Below, in pieces: positions 8,997 through 17,911 of a stretch of DNA of 64,000 nt; the stretch's first letter is position 1, and each line of letters opens with the position of its first letter. Location of the stretch: positions 12,260 through 76,259 of the forward strand of contig JAZRAC010000057.1 in the NCBI GenBank assembly GCA_045634365.1. Direction: 5' to 3'. The DNA comes from HGM04593 sp045634365. GTDB taxonomy: Bacteria; Bacteroidota; Bacteroidia; Bacteroidales; Bacteroidaceae. A model generated the notes under the pieces. The model was not told the origin of the DNA. It saw only the letters and a list, made by a program, of their open reading frames with translations, and searched no databases. The position numbers and the translations under genes were made by a program.

Positions 8997-9507
8997 TACC
9001 CCAGTTAAGCCCCATTAAAGCATCCTTGAAGAGGTCGAGCCCCTTGGTTGCACTTTGCGCCGCCATCTTTTCGTCGAGCGAGAGTTGCGACAATTGCCCG
9101 TTGGCAATCGCCTGCCTGTTTTTCAGGTGAGTGGAGTCGATGTTACGTTTCACTGCATCGCTCTGCGAAGCAATATTTGTCATAACATTATCCATCACAT
9201 TCAACCCCTGCTGATTACGCGCAACAGCAAGCTCGGGCGTGGCACCGTTTATTGCCGCATACGCCCTGTTCTGCTCATTCTGCTTACGCAAAGTCTTTTC
9301 CACCCTCTTAATGGCGGCTCTCGAACTGGAATCGTTCAAATAGTCACTGAAATAGTTTCTTCGGAACCAATTATTCTCCATTTGAGAGGCGTTTTTCATA
9401 AGATTTTTACGCGCCTCCTTGGCCTTGGCCGAATCGAACATTCCTTTAATACCCGAATAGAGCCCCAAGGCCCCATTCGCCACTGATAAAACTGTAAATA
9501 AACCCAT
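8980..9507 (-). CDS. T7 gp14-like internal virion (ejection) protein
   Basis: A 175-residue protein from the ATG at 9507. A longer reading needs a TTG at 9546 and adds 13 unlikely residues. It opens with a short Gly/Ala-rich hydrophobic stretch (residues 5-20), followed by long amphipathic helices rich in Ala, Gln, Asn and Lys. A mid segment with NGATPELAVARNQQGLNVMD resembles the pattern SIRAAIGESMLEGSSMDRIK of T7 gp14. T7 gp14 inserts in the outer membrane as part of the DNA-ejection tube. It is the first gene of the minus-strand cassette and overlaps its neighbour, so the four genes are probably one transcript. The assignment rests on architecture and context rather than a diagnostic motif. 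Confidence 0.55.
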   Translation of the reverse strand: MGLFTVLSVANGALGLYSGIKGMFDSAKAKEARKNLMKNASQMENNWFRRNYFSDYLNDSSSRAAIKRVEKTLRKQNEQNRAYAAINGATPELAVARNQQGLNVMDNVMTNIASQSDAVKRNIDSTHLKNRQAIANGQLSQLSLDEKMAAQSATKGLDLFKDALMGLNWGNEIDE

Positions 9508-9548
9508 ACGTCTTTTTTGCTGCAAAAGAAATATCAAAATGAGCAAAC

Positions 9549-9607
9549 AAGGTTGCTAAATTAACAAAAACATCTAATACACAAGATTTTAGCAATTCAG
9601 CAACCTT
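9549..9607. promoter_or_regulatory. Inverted repeat in the divergent phage-cassette intergenic region
   Basis: AAGGTTGCT at 9549-9557 is matched by AGCAACCTT at 9599-9607, with extra partial symmetry inside (GCTAAATT against AGCAATT). It lies between the minus-strand cassette start at 9507 and the plus-strand promoter box at 9625. It could be a regulator binding site, a leader hairpin for the cassette, or a relic of an attachment site; the sequence does not decide. Confidence 0.45.
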
Positions 9608-9624
9608 CTCGCGCAAATAGGCTG

Positions 9625-9632
9625 TATCTTTG
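9625..9632 (+). promoter_or_regulatory. -7 promoter box for the 81-residue gene
   Basis: TATCTTTG matches TAnnTTTG and lies 30 bases before the ATG at 9663. Confidence 0.55.
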
Positions 9633-9662
9633 TAAGAAAGAACGAAAATAAATATTCAAGCA

Positions 9663-9908
9663 ATGGTAAAAAGCAGAAAGAACGGTTGTGTCACAATCGA
9701 CGATGTACACAACGAAACACTCTCACTCTTTCATCGCCTAATACAAAGGCTCGAAAAACTGACAGTGAACTGCGAGGACCCCGGCACAATAAACCAAGCA
9801 CTGAAAACCACCGCCGATTTTCTTGTGAAGCTCAACAAGGAGAGGGAGCAAGGCGATGAAAATCTCGGTGCACTTCTGCAACAGACCTTGCGGGGTATTG
9901 AGGGGTGA
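9663..9908 (+). CDS. Small protein of unknown function, divergent from the phage cassette
   Basis: An 81-residue protein with an ATG start and a promoter box just upstream. After a basic start (MVKSRKNG) it is mostly helical: a Leu-rich amphipathic helix (residues 18-33), a turn with CEDPGTINQAL, and a second helix ending in an acidic, Leu-rich tail. Size and two-helix layout recall small terminase subunits of T7-like phages, but I see no diagnostic motif, so I leave it unnamed. A 12-bp hairpin follows 15 bases after the stop. It may belong with the adjacent phage cassette because they share the intergenic control region. Confidence 0.6.
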   Translation: MVKSRKNGCVTIDDVHNETLSLFHRLIQRLEKLTVNCEDPGTINQALKTTADFLVKLNKEREQGDENLGALLQQTLRGIEG

Positions 9909-9923
9909 TTATTACTCGCAAAA

Positions 9924-9961
9924 AAGCAATGAGGAGAGTTTTTGGCTCATCCTCATTGCTT
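9924..9961. terminator. Hairpin after the 81-residue gene
   Basis: Arms 9924-9935 and 9950-9961 pair over 12 bp. The T-run follows on the minus-strand side only, so it is a better terminator for leftward transcription, though it can also stabilise the 3' end of the plus-strand transcript. Confidence 0.65.
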
Positions 9962-10072
9962 GTAAACAAATAGAAGTATATATAATAAGGTAATAACGCG
10001 TTGCACGGCAAGCGAGAAGGAGAAGCGTTACCGGCGGGTTGAGGATATTGTAATAAACAGTCCCAAAAGGCT

Positions 10073-10483
10073 GTGGAAAATTTTAGCGATAGTATTCATG
10101 TGCTGCTCGCCGGAGTATCGGCCCTGCTGTTACCGGGCCTTATTCACAGATATAAGATAAGCAGAGAGGTTGAGAAGATGCCCTATTATAAAAGAGTGGC
10201 AACGGACGAAGAGTTCGAGAAATTTAAAAAGAATTTAAATCTATATTACAACGATGTTGTTATTTTCGTGAACGACAGCACCAACCTCAAAAAATACCCT
10301 TCGTATTTCTCATATTGCGTCAGATACAAAGAATTGATGCGGGCTGCGGTTAAAAGAATGCAACAGGACGAATGGACTTACAATGGTTTTAAATGGGCAT
10401 CGAACCCTATTGGCGGATATAAAAGAAAGTTCCTCGAAGAATTAGATGAAAAGCAAAGAATAAATGCCGACAAACTGCCCTGA
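10073..10483 (+). CDS. Hypothetical protein with one N-terminal membrane segment
   Basis: A 136-residue unknown protein read from a GTG at 10073. Residues 8-24 (HVLLAGVSALLLPGLIH) form one hydrophobic helix; the rest is charged and rich in Tyr and Lys, suggesting a membrane-anchored cytoplasmic domain. If translation instead begins at Met-36 the membrane helix is lost. No family recognised. The stop codon is inside a 12-bp hairpin (10464-10500), which probably ends the transcript. It is sandwiched between phage-derived genes and mazG, so it may be part of the same accessory insertion. Confidence 0.5.
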   Translation: MENFSDSIHVLLAGVSALLLPGLIHRYKISREVEKMPYYKRVATDEEFEKFKKNLNLYYNDVVIFVNDSTNLKKYPSYFSYCVRYKELMRAAVKRMQQDEWTYNGFKWASNPIGGYKRKFLEELDEKQRINADKLP

Positions 10484-10500
10484 TAGCCGTTTGTCGGCAT
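10464..10500. terminator. Shared hairpin between convergent 136-residue gene and mazG
   Basis: Arms 10464-10475 and 10489-10500 form a perfect 12-bp stem spanning the upstream stop codon. mazG converges on it from the right, and on the minus strand a T-rich stretch follows, so it can serve both genes. Confidence 0.7.
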
Positions 10501-10530
10501 CAGCCTATTAACATATTCAAACAAAGAAGT

Positions 10531-11316
10531 TTACAGTCCCTGTACCTTTGCCTCGTTCCAAAGAGCATCCATTTCGGCAAGCGACATTTCGTGCAAAGAA
10601 CGGCCGGCAGCCTTTGCCCCCTCCTCCACATAATTGAAACGGCGGCGGAACTTGCTGTTGGTGTACTCCAATGCCGTGTCGGGGTTCATTCCATAAAGAC
10701 GACCGGCATTCACTATGCTGAAAATAAAATCGCCAAACTCCTTCTCTGCGGCAGCCTTGTCGCCACGTTCCATTTCTGCTTGAAGCTCGGCAAGTTCCTC
10801 GCGCACCTTCTCCCACACATCCTCTTTTTTGTCCCAATCGAAACCCACGTTGGCAGCCTTCTCCTGCATACGGAACGCCTTTATGAGCGAGGGCATAGAG
10901 GCAGGTACACCGCTCAACACAGTCTTATTGCCACCCTTCTCGGCCATTTTAAGTTGCTCCCAATTCTTGCACACCTCACCGGCAGTGTCGGCCTTTGCCT
11001 GCCCAAACACGTGAGGATGGCGATAAATAAGCTTCTCGCACAAGCGGTCGCACACATCCTTTATATCAAATTGCTGCTGCTCCTGCGCAATTTTCGAATA
11101 GAACGCAACGTGCAAGAGAACATCGCCAAGTTCCTTGCATATATTCTGTGTATCGTCGGCCACAAGGGCATCGGACAGCTCGTAGACCTCCTCTATTGTA
11201 TTAGGGCGCAAGCTGCTGTTAGTTTGTTTCCTGTCCCACGGACATTTTTCCCGCAGTTCGTCGAGAATATCCAAAAAACGGCCGAAAGAGGCTAAAATTT
11301 CACTCCTGCTATGCAT
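10531..11316 (-). CDS. mazG: Nucleoside triphosphate pyrophosphohydrolase MazG
   Basis: MazG hydrolyses (d)NTPs to monophosphates and pyrophosphate, cleaning the nucleotide pool. The 261-residue length and tandem layout fit the two-domain enzyme: the first domain has KCPWDR, then TIEEVYELSDA with ELGDVLLHV as the metal-binding EExxE-ExxxD set, and the second has EELAELQAEM followed by EFGDFIFSI. The ATG at 11316 follows a TACCTTTG promoter box by about 22 bases. It is divergent from valS and ends at the shared hairpin near 10.5 kb. No anomalies. Confidence 0.95.
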   Translation of the reverse strand: MHSRSEILASFGRFLDILDELREKCPWDRKQTNSSLRPNTIEEVYELSDALVADDTQNICKELGDVLLHVAFYSKIAQEQQQFDIKDVCDRLCEKLIYRHPHVFGQAKADTAGEVCKNWEQLKMAEKGGNKTVLSGVPASMPSLIKAFRMQEKAANVGFDWDKKEDVWEKVREELAELQAEMERGDKAAAEKEFGDFIFSIVNAGRLYGMNPDTALEYTNSKFRRRFNYVEEGAKAAGRSLHEMSLAEMDALWNEAKVQGL

Positions 11317-11338
11317 ATTTTCATATTTTTATGGTGTA

Positions 11339-11346
11339 CAAAGGTA
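11339..11346 (-). promoter_or_regulatory. -7 promoter box for mazG
   Basis: Reads TACCTTTG on the minus strand, about 22 bases before the mazG start; part of a tight divergent promoter pair with valS. Confidence 0.65.
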
Positions 11347-11366
11347 ATAAATTTAATAATAATACT

Positions 11367-11374
11367 TAACTTTG
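11367..11374 (+). promoter_or_regulatory. -7 promoter box for valS
   Basis: TAACTTTG fits TAnnTTTG and lies about 50 bases before the valS ATG at 11425. Confidence 0.6.
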
Positions 11375-11424
11375 CAATTCAGAATAATTTTACATATTGG
11401 AATAATTATAAAATCACTAAAATA

Positions 11425-14175
11425 ATGAGTTTAGCAACTACTTATATTCCCGCCGAGGTTGAAGAGAAATGGTACGGATATTGGATGAAGAACAATCTTT
11501 TCCATTCGGAGCCCGACGATAGAGAGCCCTACACAATTGTAATTCCCCCACCCAACGTAACCGGAGTGTTGCACATGGGACATATGCTCAACAACACCAT
11601 TCAGGATATTCTGGTGCGTCGCGCAAGAATGATGGGCAAGAACGCCTGCTGGGTACCCGGCACCGACCACGCCTCAATCGCCACCGAGGCCAAAGTGGTG
11701 AAAAAACTTGCCGAGCAAGGCATTAAGAAGAGCGACCTTACCCGCGAGGAATTTTTGAAGCACGCGTGGGAGTGGAAAGAGGAGCACGGCGGAATTATAT
11801 TGAAGCAGTTGCGCAAGCTCGGTGCATCGTGCGACTGGGACCGCACATCCTTCACAATGGACGAAGTGCGCAGCAAGAGCGTCATAAAGGTATTCTGCGA
11901 CCTCTACAACAAGGGCCTCATATACCGCGGCCTGCGTATGGTGAACTGGGACCCCAAGGCACAGACAGCATTGAGCAACGAAGAGGTTATATACAAGGAG
12001 GAGAAGAGCAAACTCTACTATCTTAAATACTATGTGGATGAAGCGGCCGGCAGCACCGACGGCGAAGAGAGCACAGCCGTTACATTGGCACCCACCGATG
12101 CATTCGACCCCACCGTGAAGCACCAGATTTTGCACCGCGACGCACAAGGCCGTCGCTACGCAGTGGTGGCAACCACACGCCCCGAGACAATTATGGGCGA
12201 CACTGCAATGTGCATCAACCCCAAAGACCCCAAAAACTCGTGGCTCAAAGGCAAACAGGTGATTGTACCCCTTGTGAACCGCGCAATCCCTGTAATAGAG
12301 GACCGCTACGTGGAGATTGAGTTTGGTACCGGTTGCTTGAAGGTAACCCCCGCTCACGACACCTACGACTATATGTTGGGCAAGACACACAACCTCGAAA
12401 CAATCGACATTTTCAACGCCGACGCAACCATAAGCGAAGCGGCAGGGCTCTATGTGGGAATGGACCGTATGGAGGTGAGAAAGCAGATTGCCATAGACCT
12501 TGAAAAAGCAGGCCTGCTCGAAAAGGTTGAAGACTACGACAACAAGGTGGGCTACTCGGAGCGTAACGCCGACACAGCAGTGGAGCCCCGCTTGTGTATG
12601 CAGTGGTTCCTGCGTATGCAGCACTTTGCCGACATAGCCTTGCCCCCTGTGATGAACGACGAACTTAAATTCTACCCCACAAAATACAAAACAACCTACA
12701 ACAACTGGCTCGCCAACATACAGGATTGGTGTATCAGCCGCCAGCTGTGGTGGGGTCACCGCATTCCCGCCTACTTCCTGCCCACAGCTGAGGGAGAGGC
12801 CGAAAAATTTGTCGTAGCCGAGAGCCGCGACGAGGCATTGAAACTTGCACAGGCTGTTCCCGGATACGAAAATATCACTGCCGAGGAGTTGATGCACGAC
12901 GAGGATGCACTCGACACTTGGTTCAGTTCTTGGTTGTGGCCAATTTCTTTGTTCAACGGTATTTTGGACCCGGGCAACAAGGAGATTAGCTACTACTACC
13001 CCACAAACGACCTTGTCACCGGCCCCGACATTATCTTCTTCTGGGTAGCCCGTATGATTATGGCCGGCTACGAATATCAGGGAGAAATGCCCTTCCGCAA
13101 CGTATATTTCACAGGAATCGTGCGCGATAATCTTGGCCGCAAGATGAGCAAACAGCTTGGAAACTCGCCCAACCCCCTCGACCTTATCGAGAAATATGGA
13201 GCCGACGGCGTGCGTATGGGTATTATGCTCTCGGCACCTGCCGGAAACGACATTCTCTTCGACGAGAGCCTCTGCGAGCAAGGCCGTAACTTCTGCAACA
13301 AAATATGGAACGCTTTTCGCCTTGTAAAGGGCTGGAACGTGAGCAACGAGGCCGAGCAGCCCGAAAGTTCAAAGCTCGCCATACGTTACTTCGAGGAGGT
13401 GTTGGCAAAATCGGCAACCCTGCTCGACGACCAATTTGGCAAATACCGCATTAACGAGGCGTTGATGAATGTGTACACCCTCTTCTGGGACGAATTCTCG
13501 GCGTGGTACCTCGAAATGATTAAGCCCGCATACGGCTCACCCATAGACGCAGCCACATACGAAGCTACACTCAAATTCTTCGACAGCCTGTTGCGCCTTC
13601 TGCACCCCTTTATGCCCTTCATCACCGAGGAGCTGTGGCAATCAATCTACGACCGCAAGGATGGCGAGAGCATTATGATACAGAGTGTAAAAGAGCTTAA
13701 CCGCCCCATCGACGAGAATTTCTTGGGACAGATTGCAGCCCTCAAAGAGGTTGTGGGTAACATACGCGCAATACGCCAGCAGAAGAACCTTTCACCCCGC
13801 GAACCCCTCGCCTTGCAGATTATGGGCGAGTCACCCGTCGCAGGGCTCGAAAGTGTGCTCACAAAAATGGCCAACCTCACAGCGATTGAGAGCGTAACCT
13901 CGCCCGACGACACAGCAGTATCGTTCCGCGTGGGTACCACAGAATTTGCAGTGCCTATGGGCTCGCTCATCGACAAGGATGCCGAAATTGCCAAGATGCA
14001 GGAAGAGCTTGCCTACCACGAGAAGTTCCTCAAAAGCGTGGAAGCAAAGCTCAGCAACCCCAACTTTGTGAGCAAGGCCCCCGAAAAAATTATTGCCATA
14101 GAGCGCAAAAAACAGGCTGACGCCACCGAGAAAATTGCAATGCTCAAAGAAAGCATACAAAAACTGTCTAAATAA
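11425..14175 (+). CDS. valS: Valine--tRNA ligase
   Basis: Charges tRNA-Val; class I synthetase of 916 residues. PPPNVTGVLHMGH carries the HIGH-type signature (HMGH at 50-53) and GRKMSKQ the KMSKS-type loop (573-577). The editing CP1 domain, the anticodon-binding domain and a C-terminal coiled coil (about 845-916) that is typical of ValRS are all present. The open frame continues upstream to 11311, but the ATG at 11425 (MSLATTYIPAEVEEKWY) matches the family start. It heads a long same-strand run, 9 bases before the next gene. Confidence 0.97.
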   Translation: MSLATTYIPAEVEEKWYGYWMKNNLFHSEPDDREPYTIVIPPPNVTGVLHMGHMLNNTIQDILVRRARMMGKNACWVPGTDHASIATEAKVVKKLAEQGIKKSDLTREEFLKHAWEWKEEHGGIILKQLRKLGASCDWDRTSFTMDEVRSKSVIKVFCDLYNKGLIYRGLRMVNWDPKAQTALSNEEVIYKEEKSKLYYLKYYVDEAAGSTDGEESTAVTLAPTDAFDPTVKHQILHRDAQGRRYAVVATTRPETIMGDTAMCINPKDPKNSWLKGKQVIVPLVNRAIPVIEDRYVEIEFGTGCLKVTPAHDTYDYMLGKTHNLETIDIFNADATISEAAGLYVGMDRMEVRKQIAIDLEKAGLLEKVEDYDNKVGYSERNADTAVEPRLCMQWFLRMQHFADIALPPVMNDELKFYPTKYKTTYNNWLANIQDWCISRQLWWGHRIPAYFLPTAEGEAEKFVVAESRDEALKLAQAVPGYENITAEELMHDEDALDTWFSSWLWPISLFNGILDPGNKEISYYYPTNDLVTGPDIIFFWVARMIMAGYEYQGEMPFRNVYFTGIVRDNLGRKMSKQLGNSPNPLDLIEKYGADGVRMGIMLSAPAGNDILFDESLCEQGRNFCNKIWNAFRLVKGWNVSNEAEQPESSKLAIRYFEEVLAKSATLLDDQFGKYRINEALMNVYTLFWDEFSAWYLEMIKPAYGSPIDAATYEATLKFFDSLLRLLHPFMPFITEELWQSIYDRKDGESIMIQSVKELNRPIDENFLGQIAALKEVVGNIRAIRQQKNLSPREPLALQIMGESPVAGLESVLTKMANLTAIESVTSPDDTAVSFRVGTTEFAVPMGSLIDKDAEIAKMQEELAYHEKFLKSVEAKLSNPNFVSKAPEKIIAIERKKQADATEKIAMLKESIQKLSK

Positions 14176-14184
14176 AAGCACCTT

Positions 14185-15066
14185 ATGGAGAGCAAAAGCC
14201 AAAAGATAGTTCTTATAGCAGTAGCCTGCCTGTTGCTCGCAACAGCAATAACGCTGGGAATATTGCTTGCCGACAGCAAGCAGCAGAACAGCGAAATGCA
14301 GGAACTCTTCGCCATAGAAAAGGAGGAGCTCGAAAGTGAATATTCGAGTTTCGCCCTGCAATACGACGAGCTTAAAGTGCGCATCACCAACGACTCGTTG
14401 CAGACAAAGCTGGAACAGGAGAAACTACGCACCCAGCAACTGCTCGAAGAGCTTAAACAGACAAAGGCCGACAATGCCGCCGAAATTACACGCCTCAAAA
14501 AGGAGTTAAAGACGGTGCGTGCAGTGCTACGCAGCTACATAATACAGATAGACTCGCTCAACATTGTAAACGAGGGCCTTAAAAAGGAGAACAAGCGCGT
14601 GAACGAGAAATATCGCGAAGCATCGAAGACCATAGACGCACTATCCACCGCCAAAAAGGAGCTCACAGAGATTGTGACACTCGCATCGCAGCTCGACGCC
14701 ATCGGCATAAAAATGAGACTGTTAAAGAGAAACGGCAAGGAGGTGAACAAGATTAAACGTGCCAAGCAGATTGAGATCAGCTTCACCATAAGCAAGAACA
14801 TCACTGCCGAAACAGGCAACAAGACAATCTATGCACGCATATTGCAGCCCTCGCAAGAGGTGCTCACAAAAAGCGCGACCAACACTCTTGCATACGAGAA
14901 TCGCATAATTGGCTACTCTATAAAGAAACATATTGAGTACACCGGTGAAGAACAAGAGGTTACAATGTACTGGGATATTGAGGAGTTCCTGCAACCCGGC
15001 ACCTACCGCCTGTACCTCTTTGCCGACGGAGTGATGATAGGCTCAAACAGCTACGAATTTAAATAA
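14185..15066 (+). CDS. Membrane-anchored coiled-coil protein, unknown function
   Basis: A 293-residue protein with one transmembrane helix near the N-terminus (residues 9-29, IVLIAVACLLLATAITLGIL), a long Glu/Lys/Gln coiled coil (about 32-165) and a compact beta-rich C-terminal domain (about 190-293). The short basic start before the helix predicts a cytoplasmic N-terminus and an exported bulk. I do not know the function; similar proteins beside aminoacyl-tRNA synthetase genes in Bacteroidetes are usually left as hypothetical. It begins 9 bases after valS and is followed by lysS after 57 bases. Confidence 0.85.
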   Translation: MESKSQKIVLIAVACLLLATAITLGILLADSKQQNSEMQELFAIEKEELESEYSSFALQYDELKVRITNDSLQTKLEQEKLRTQQLLEELKQTKADNAAEITRLKKELKTVRAVLRSYIIQIDSLNIVNEGLKKENKRVNEKYREASKTIDALSTAKKELTEIVTLASQLDAIGIKMRLLKRNGKEVNKIKRAKQIEISFTISKNITAETGNKTIYARILQPSQEVLTKSATNTLAYENRIIGYSIKKHIEYTGEEQEVTMYWDIEEFLQPGTYRLYLFADGVMIGSNSYEFK

Positions 15067-15123
15067 TACATCATATAATATCAAGGTAGGTAATTCCAAG
15101 AAAAATTAAACACAATATAAAAG

Positions 15124-16851
15124 ATGAACATTTTAGAATTAAGCGAACAGGAGATAGTACGCCGCGAAGCACTTGCCGAGCTGCGTAATATGGGCATTGA
15201 GCCCTACCCCGCAGCCGAGTATCCCACAAACGCATTCTCGGTGGATATTTTGCAGGAGTTTAAAGACGATGACGAGCCTCGCGAAGTGTGCATTGCCGGC
15301 CGTATGATGAGCCGCCGCGTAATGGGAAAAGCATCGTTTATGGAGTTGCAGGACTCAAAAGGCCGCATACAGGTATATATAACCCGCGACGACATCTGCC
15401 CCGGGGAGAACAAAGATGGTTACAACACCCTCTTCAAACGTCTGCTCGACATTGGCGACTTTGTGGGTGTTAAAGGATTTGTGTTCCGCACACAGACAGG
15501 CGAAATTACCGTACACGCAAAGGAGCTTACAATCCTTTCGAAGAGCATACGCCCCCTGCCAATCGTAAAATACAAGGATGGCGTTGCATACGACAAATTC
15601 GAAGACCCCGAATTGCGTTACCGCCAGCGTTACGTAGACCTTGTGGTTAACGACGGTGTAAAGGAGATATTCATCAAGCGCAACAAAATTTACAGTTCTA
15701 TGCGCGAATATTTCAACACAAAAGGATATATGGAGGTTGAAACACCGGTGCTGCAATCAATCCCAGGCGGGGCAGCCGCACGCCCCTTCATCACTCACCA
15801 CAATGCGCTCGACATTCCCCTGTACCTACGCATTGCCAATGAGCTCTATCTGAAACGACTAATCGTTGGAGGCTTCGAGGGTGTGTACGAATTTTCAAAG
15901 AACTTCCGCAACGAGGGAATGGACCGCACACACAACCCCGAATTTACCTGTATGGAGATATATGTTGCCTACAAGGACTACAATTGGATGATGACCTTCA
16001 CCGAGAATATGCTCGAAAAGATTGCTCTCGATGTTAACGGCACAACCGAGGTACAGGTGGGTGAGAATACAATCAGTTTCAAGGCTCCCTTCCGCCGTGT
16101 TACAATGCTCGACTCAATTAAGGAGTTCACCGGCTACGACCTCAACGGCAAGAGCGAGGAGGAGATTTTTGCAATATGCAAGGAGCTGAAAATGGAGGTC
16201 GACGAAACAATGGGCAAGGGCAAGCTCATCGACGAGATTTTCGGAGAGTTCTGCGAGGCCAACTACATACAGCCCACCTTCATCACCGACTACCCCATAG
16301 AAATGTCGCCCCTGTGCAAACGCCACCGCAGCAACCCCGACCTCACCGAGCGTTTCGAGCTTATGGTGAACGGCAAGGAATTGTGCAACGCATACAGCGA
16401 GCTTAACGACCCCATCGACCAAGCCGAGCGTTTCCAAGAGCAGTTGCGCCTGAGCGAAAAGGGCGACGACGAGGCAATGTTCATCGACAAGGACTTTGTG
16501 CGTGCGCTCGAATATGGAATGCCCCCAACATCGGGAATGGGCATAGGGATGGACCGTTTGGCAATGCTTATGACCGGCCAGACAACCATACAGGAGGTAC
16601 TCTTCTTCCCCCAGATGCGCCCCGAGAAAAAGGTGCCCAAAGACAGCGTAGCAGCATTTGCTGCCATAGGTGTGCCCGAAGAGTGGGTGCCTGTACTGCA
16701 CAAGGCCGGCTACAATCTTGTGAATGACCTTAAAGACGGCAATCCCCAGAAAATTCAGCAGGAGATTGGCGGAATAAACAAGAAATTCAAGTTAAACTAC
16801 ACTACTCCTTCTGTGAACGACGTTGCTGAATGGATAAGCAAACTCGCTTAA
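15124..16851 (+). CDS. lysS: Lysine--tRNA ligase (class II)
   Basis: Charges tRNA-Lys. The 575-residue protein has the N-terminal OB-fold anticodon-binding domain (about 55-150), class II motif 2 (FRNEGMDRTHNPEF from residue 261) and motif 3 (GMGIGMDRLAML from about 471). Residues about 510-575 extend past the usual end of about 500; Bacteroidetes LysS commonly has such a tail. The ATG at 15124 fits the family. It is followed 43 bases on by gpsA, a neighbour order seen widely in this phylum. Confidence 0.97.
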   Translation: MNILELSEQEIVRREALAELRNMGIEPYPAAEYPTNAFSVDILQEFKDDDEPREVCIAGRMMSRRVMGKASFMELQDSKGRIQVYITRDDICPGENKDGYNTLFKRLLDIGDFVGVKGFVFRTQTGEITVHAKELTILSKSIRPLPIVKYKDGVAYDKFEDPELRYRQRYVDLVVNDGVKEIFIKRNKIYSSMREYFNTKGYMEVETPVLQSIPGGAAARPFITHHNALDIPLYLRIANELYLKRLIVGGFEGVYEFSKNFRNEGMDRTHNPEFTCMEIYVAYKDYNWMMTFTENMLEKIALDVNGTTEVQVGENTISFKAPFRRVTMLDSIKEFTGYDLNGKSEEEIFAICKELKMEVDETMGKGKLIDEIFGEFCEANYIQPTFITDYPIEMSPLCKRHRSNPDLTERFELMVNGKELCNAYSELNDPIDQAERFQEQLRLSEKGDDEAMFIDKDFVRALEYGMPPTSGMGIGMDRLAMLMTGQTTIQEVLFFPQMRPEKKVPKDSVAAFAAIGVPEEWVPVLHKAGYNLVNDLKDGNPQKIQQEIGGINKKFKLNYTTPSVNDVAEWISKLA

Positions 16852-16894
16852 AAACAGTTATTCGGCTTTGATATATTTTAAAGAAATTTAAATT

Positions 16895-17893
16895 ATGGAC
16901 CTTACCAATTCCACCGTAGCTATTATGGGAGGCGGTAGCTGGGCTACTGCAATCGCAAAAGTATTGTTGAGCAATGTAGAAAGCATCAACTGGTATATAA
17001 GACGCGACGACCGCATAGAGGACTTCAAACGCCTCGGGCACAACCCAGCCTACCTTTCATCGGTGAAATTCGACACCGACAGAATCAACTTCTCTTCGGA
17101 CATAAACAAGATTGTCAAAGAGTCGGATATTTTGGTTTTTGTGACCCCTTCGCCCTATTTGAAGAATCATCTGAAAAAGTTGAAGACTCCGCTCGAAGAT
17201 AAGTTCATTGTAAACGCCATCAAAGGTATTGTGCCCGACGAAAATCTCATAATCTCGGAGTACTTCCACAAGGCCTACAAGGTACCTTATGAGAATATTG
17301 CGGCTATTGCCGGTCCCTGTCACGCCGAGGAGGTTGCACTTGAACGCCTCTCCTACCTCACCGTGGGATGTTCGAGCATCGACCACGCGAAGCAGTTTGC
17401 GCAAAAACTTGCCAACAGTTTCATAAAAACATCGGTGAGCGATGATGTTGTGGGCATCGAGTATGGCTCGGTACTCAAAAACATATATGCTATTGCAGCC
17501 GGTATATGCAGCGGCCTGAAATATGGCGACAACTTCCAGGCAGTGCTGATGTCTAACGCTGTAATAGAAATGAATCGCTTTGTAAATGTTGTTCACCCAA
17601 TAGAGCGCACCATTATGGACTCGGTATATTTGGGCGACCTTTTGGTAACAGGCTACTCCAATTTCAGCCGTAACCGCGTATTCGGTACAATGATTGGCAA
17701 GGGCTACTCCGTGAAGAGCGCACAGATTGAAATGGAGATGATTGCCGAGGGTTACTACGGCGCAAAGTGCATAAAGGAGATTAACGAACATTACAGAGTG
17801 AACACCCCCATCATAGATGCTGTTTATAACATATTGTACGAGGGAATTTCACCCATTATAGAGATAAAACTTTTAACAGACGCATTCAAATAA
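16895..17893 (+). CDS. gpsA: Glycerol-3-phosphate dehydrogenase [NAD(P)+]
   Basis: Reduces dihydroxyacetone phosphate to sn-glycerol 3-phosphate for phospholipid synthesis. The 332-residue protein has the Rossmann GGGSWATA loop near residue 12, a VTPSPYL segment in the nucleotide domain, AGPCHAEEVA, and the catalytic-lysine block YGSVLKNIYAIAAG around residue 190. Length is normal. It sits between lysS and pgi with short gaps, consistent with one operon. Confidence 0.95.
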   Translation: MDLTNSTVAIMGGGSWATAIAKVLLSNVESINWYIRRDDRIEDFKRLGHNPAYLSSVKFDTDRINFSSDINKIVKESDILVFVTPSPYLKNHLKKLKTPLEDKFIVNAIKGIVPDENLIISEYFHKAYKVPYENIAAIAGPCHAEEVALERLSYLTVGCSSIDHAKQFAQKLANSFIKTSVSDDVVGIEYGSVLKNIYAIAAGICSGLKYGDNFQAVLMSNAVIEMNRFVNVVHPIERTIMDSVYLGDLLVTGYSNFSRNRVFGTMIGKGYSVKSAQIEMEMIAEGYYGAKCIKEINEHYRVNTPIIDAVYNILYEGISPIIEIKLLTDAFK

Positions 17894-17911
17894 CAAATAA
17901 CTATACAAAAA

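Noticed and set aside
9508..9546. TTG start adding 13 residues to the gp14-like protein
   Set aside because: The ATG at 9507 starts the Gly/Ala-rich segment typical of this kind of protein; the extra residues do not fit.
1104..10530. Attachment sites flanking the phage cassette
   Set aside because: I could not find a direct repeat of useful length at both sides by eye, and no integrase or tRNA target is present.
11674..13281. 535-codon open frame on the minus strand
   Set aside because: Entirely antisense to valS, whose motifs and codon bias are clear; composition (Val/His/Cys/Phe-rich) is typical of a shadow frame.
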